From CAZKUR01 sp964556005 (GTDB lineage: Bacteria > Bacteroidota > Ignavibacteria > Ignavibacteriales > Ignavibacteriaceae): 64,000 nt of DNA. Position numbers and translations under genes: made by a program. Every line of letters starts with the position of its first letter. Position 1 is the first letter of the stretch. The DNA lies in contig CAZKUR010000015.1 of assembly GCA_964556005.1 (NCBI GenBank), positions 1 to 64,000 of the forward strand. Reading direction: 5' to 3'. Positions 63,247 through 64,000 of this stretch are shown here, piece by piece. The notes under the pieces were generated by a model. The model was given only the letters and a program-made list of their open reading frames with translations. It had not been told where the DNA came from and did no database searches.

Positions 63247-64000
63247 ATGTTTTGTACAGTTGAAGAAGCAATTGAAGAAATAAAAGAAGGCAAGCTAATC
63301 ATTGTTGTCGATGATGAAGATAGAGAAAATGAAGGCGACTTTATTTGTGCTGCCGAATATATTACACCGACCCTAGTTAATTTTATGGTTACTCATGGAA
63401 GAGGTATGCTATGCGCTGCTCTAACCGGCAAAAGGTTGGATCAATTAGGTCTGCCTTTAATGGTTGATAATAACTCAGCTTTGCATGGTACTCAATTTAC
63501 GGTAACAGTCGATGCGATTGACGGGACAACCACAGGTATATCTGCAGCCGACAGAGCCTTAACAATAAAGAAACTTATCGATAAAGATTCTAAAGCATCC
63601 AATTTTGCCAGACCCGGACACATTTTTCCTCTAAGAGCTTTTGATGAAGGAGTTTTAAGAAGGGCAGGCCATACCGAAGCTGCCGTTGATCTTTGCATGC
63701 TGGCAAATCTTAAACCCGCCGGCGTCCTTTGCGAGATACTCCGGGATAATGGTGAAATGGCACGTGTACCTCAATTAGTAGAGGTTGCTCAAAAATTTAA
63801 TATTAAAATTATTACTGTTAAGGATATTATCCAATACAGATTGCAAAAAGAACGATTAATCGAAAAAATAACGGAAATTAATTTCCCGACGTCTCACGGT
63901 CAATTCAAATTAATTTTATTTAAAAGCAAACTTGACGGTAAAAAACAGATTGCGCTTATTAAAGGGAAAATAGATAGTGATAAGCCTGTGCTTGTTAGGA
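63247..64000 (+). CDS. ribBA: 3,4-dihydroxy-2-butanone-4-phosphate synthase / GTP cyclohydrolase II (3' truncated)
   Basis: An open frame of 251 codons running off the window. The N-terminal DHBP synthase is complete: VVDDEDRENEGDF with acidic metal ligands, RGMLCAALTG, TVTVDAIDGTTTGIS, RPGHIFPLRA and RRAGHTEAAVDL. After residue ~205 the frame continues into what should be the GTP cyclohydrolase II part (EINFPTSHGQFKLILFKSK), so this is the bifunctional RibBA. It starts at an ATG with GGGAG in front and supplies two riboflavin precursors. Whether the cyclohydrolase half is intact cannot be seen. Confidence 0.92.
   Translation, partial: MFCTVEEAIEEIKEGKLIIVVDDEDRENEGDFICAAEYITPTLVNFMVTHGRGMLCAALTGKRLDQLGLPLMVDNNSALHGTQFTVTVDAIDGTTTGISAADRALTIKKLIDKDSKASNFARPGHIFPLRAFDEGVLRRAGHTEAAVDLCMLANLKPAGVLCEILRDNGEMARVPQLVEVAQKFNIKIITVKDIIQYRLQKERLIEKITEINFPTSHGQFKLILFKSKLDGKKQIALIKGKIDSDKPVLVR

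Noticed and set aside
1..64000. tRNA, rRNA, tmRNA or 6S RNA genes
   Set aside because: I scanned the intergenic spaces by eye and saw no cloverleaf or known RNA other than the TPP riboswitch; a covariance-model search would be needed to exclude them firmly.

Overview
The window reads as chromosomal DNA of a Bacteroidota/Chlorobi-group bacterium, most likely of the Ignavibacteria. It is AT-rich. The protein at the left edge ends in a type A type IX secretion sorting domain with the NYPNPFNPST signature typical of Ignavibacteriales. There are TonB-dependent outer-membrane proteins, a Bacteroidota-style IS200-like transposase with palindromic repeats, and several candidate promoters of the TTG / TAnnTTTG type. 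I saw no rRNA, tRNA or CRISPR array.

Layout. 1-3 kb: end of a secreted T9SS protein, a TPR lipoprotein and a DUF58 protein. 3.2-6 kb: a phosphohexomutase, then a one-gene IS200/RAYT-like element set between two ~205 bp copies of a chain of hairpins. 6-7.6 kb: endonuclease III and an EamA-type exporter. 7.7-15.8 kb: a tyrosine/homogentisate catabolic cluster (aminotransferase, HppD, HmgA, fumarylacetoacetase, flavin reductase-like protein, acetoacetyl-CoA synthetase) followed by a STAS protein. 16-18.4 kb: cytochrome bd oxidase. 18.4-25.7 kb: thioredoxin-TPR protein, PfkB kinase + MtnA + RecO, HtrA/Deg protease, chorismate synthase and an MBL hydrolase. 25.9-30.2 kb: an acyl-CoA carboxylase beta subunit and an MltD-like LysM transglycosylase. 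30.3-35 kb: a TPP riboswitch heading a thiamine operon (TonB receptor, thiamine pyrophosphokinase, SSF symporter). 35-40.3 kb, minus strand: TerC, pyruvoyl arginine decarboxylase, TyrS, SmpB and a two-gene AAA ATPase/DUF4276 pair resembling anti-phage modules. 40.6-45.6 kb: sugar transport, namely a binding protein fused to a MalF-type permease, a MalG-type permease and an SLC45-like MFS carrier, with a frameshifted HicB-like remnant between. 46-51 kb: IPP isomerase type 2, polyprenyl synthase, HPr, Enzyme I and a phosphoglucose/phosphomannose isomerase. 51.2-55.9 kb: three overlapping envelope genes, including a metalloprotease-propeller-barrel fusion. 55.9-64 kb: PrmC, Dtd, a PGM-like metalloenzyme, ComEC, small membrane proteins, Tgt, YajC and a truncated RibBA.

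Most of the window is housekeeping. The tyrosine cluster takes tyrosine to fumarate and acetoacetate, and activates acetoacetate for the TCA cycle, but no maleylacetoacetate isomerase is visible. The thiamine operon carries a riboswitch whose two alternative folds can be read from the sequence. Accessory or unusual parts are the hairpin-flanked transposase, the ATPase/DUF4276 pair, the binding-protein/permease fusion, the envelope module and two palindromic MITE-like elements. Translational coupling is common, with many ATGA, TAATG and TTGA junctions and many TTG starts.
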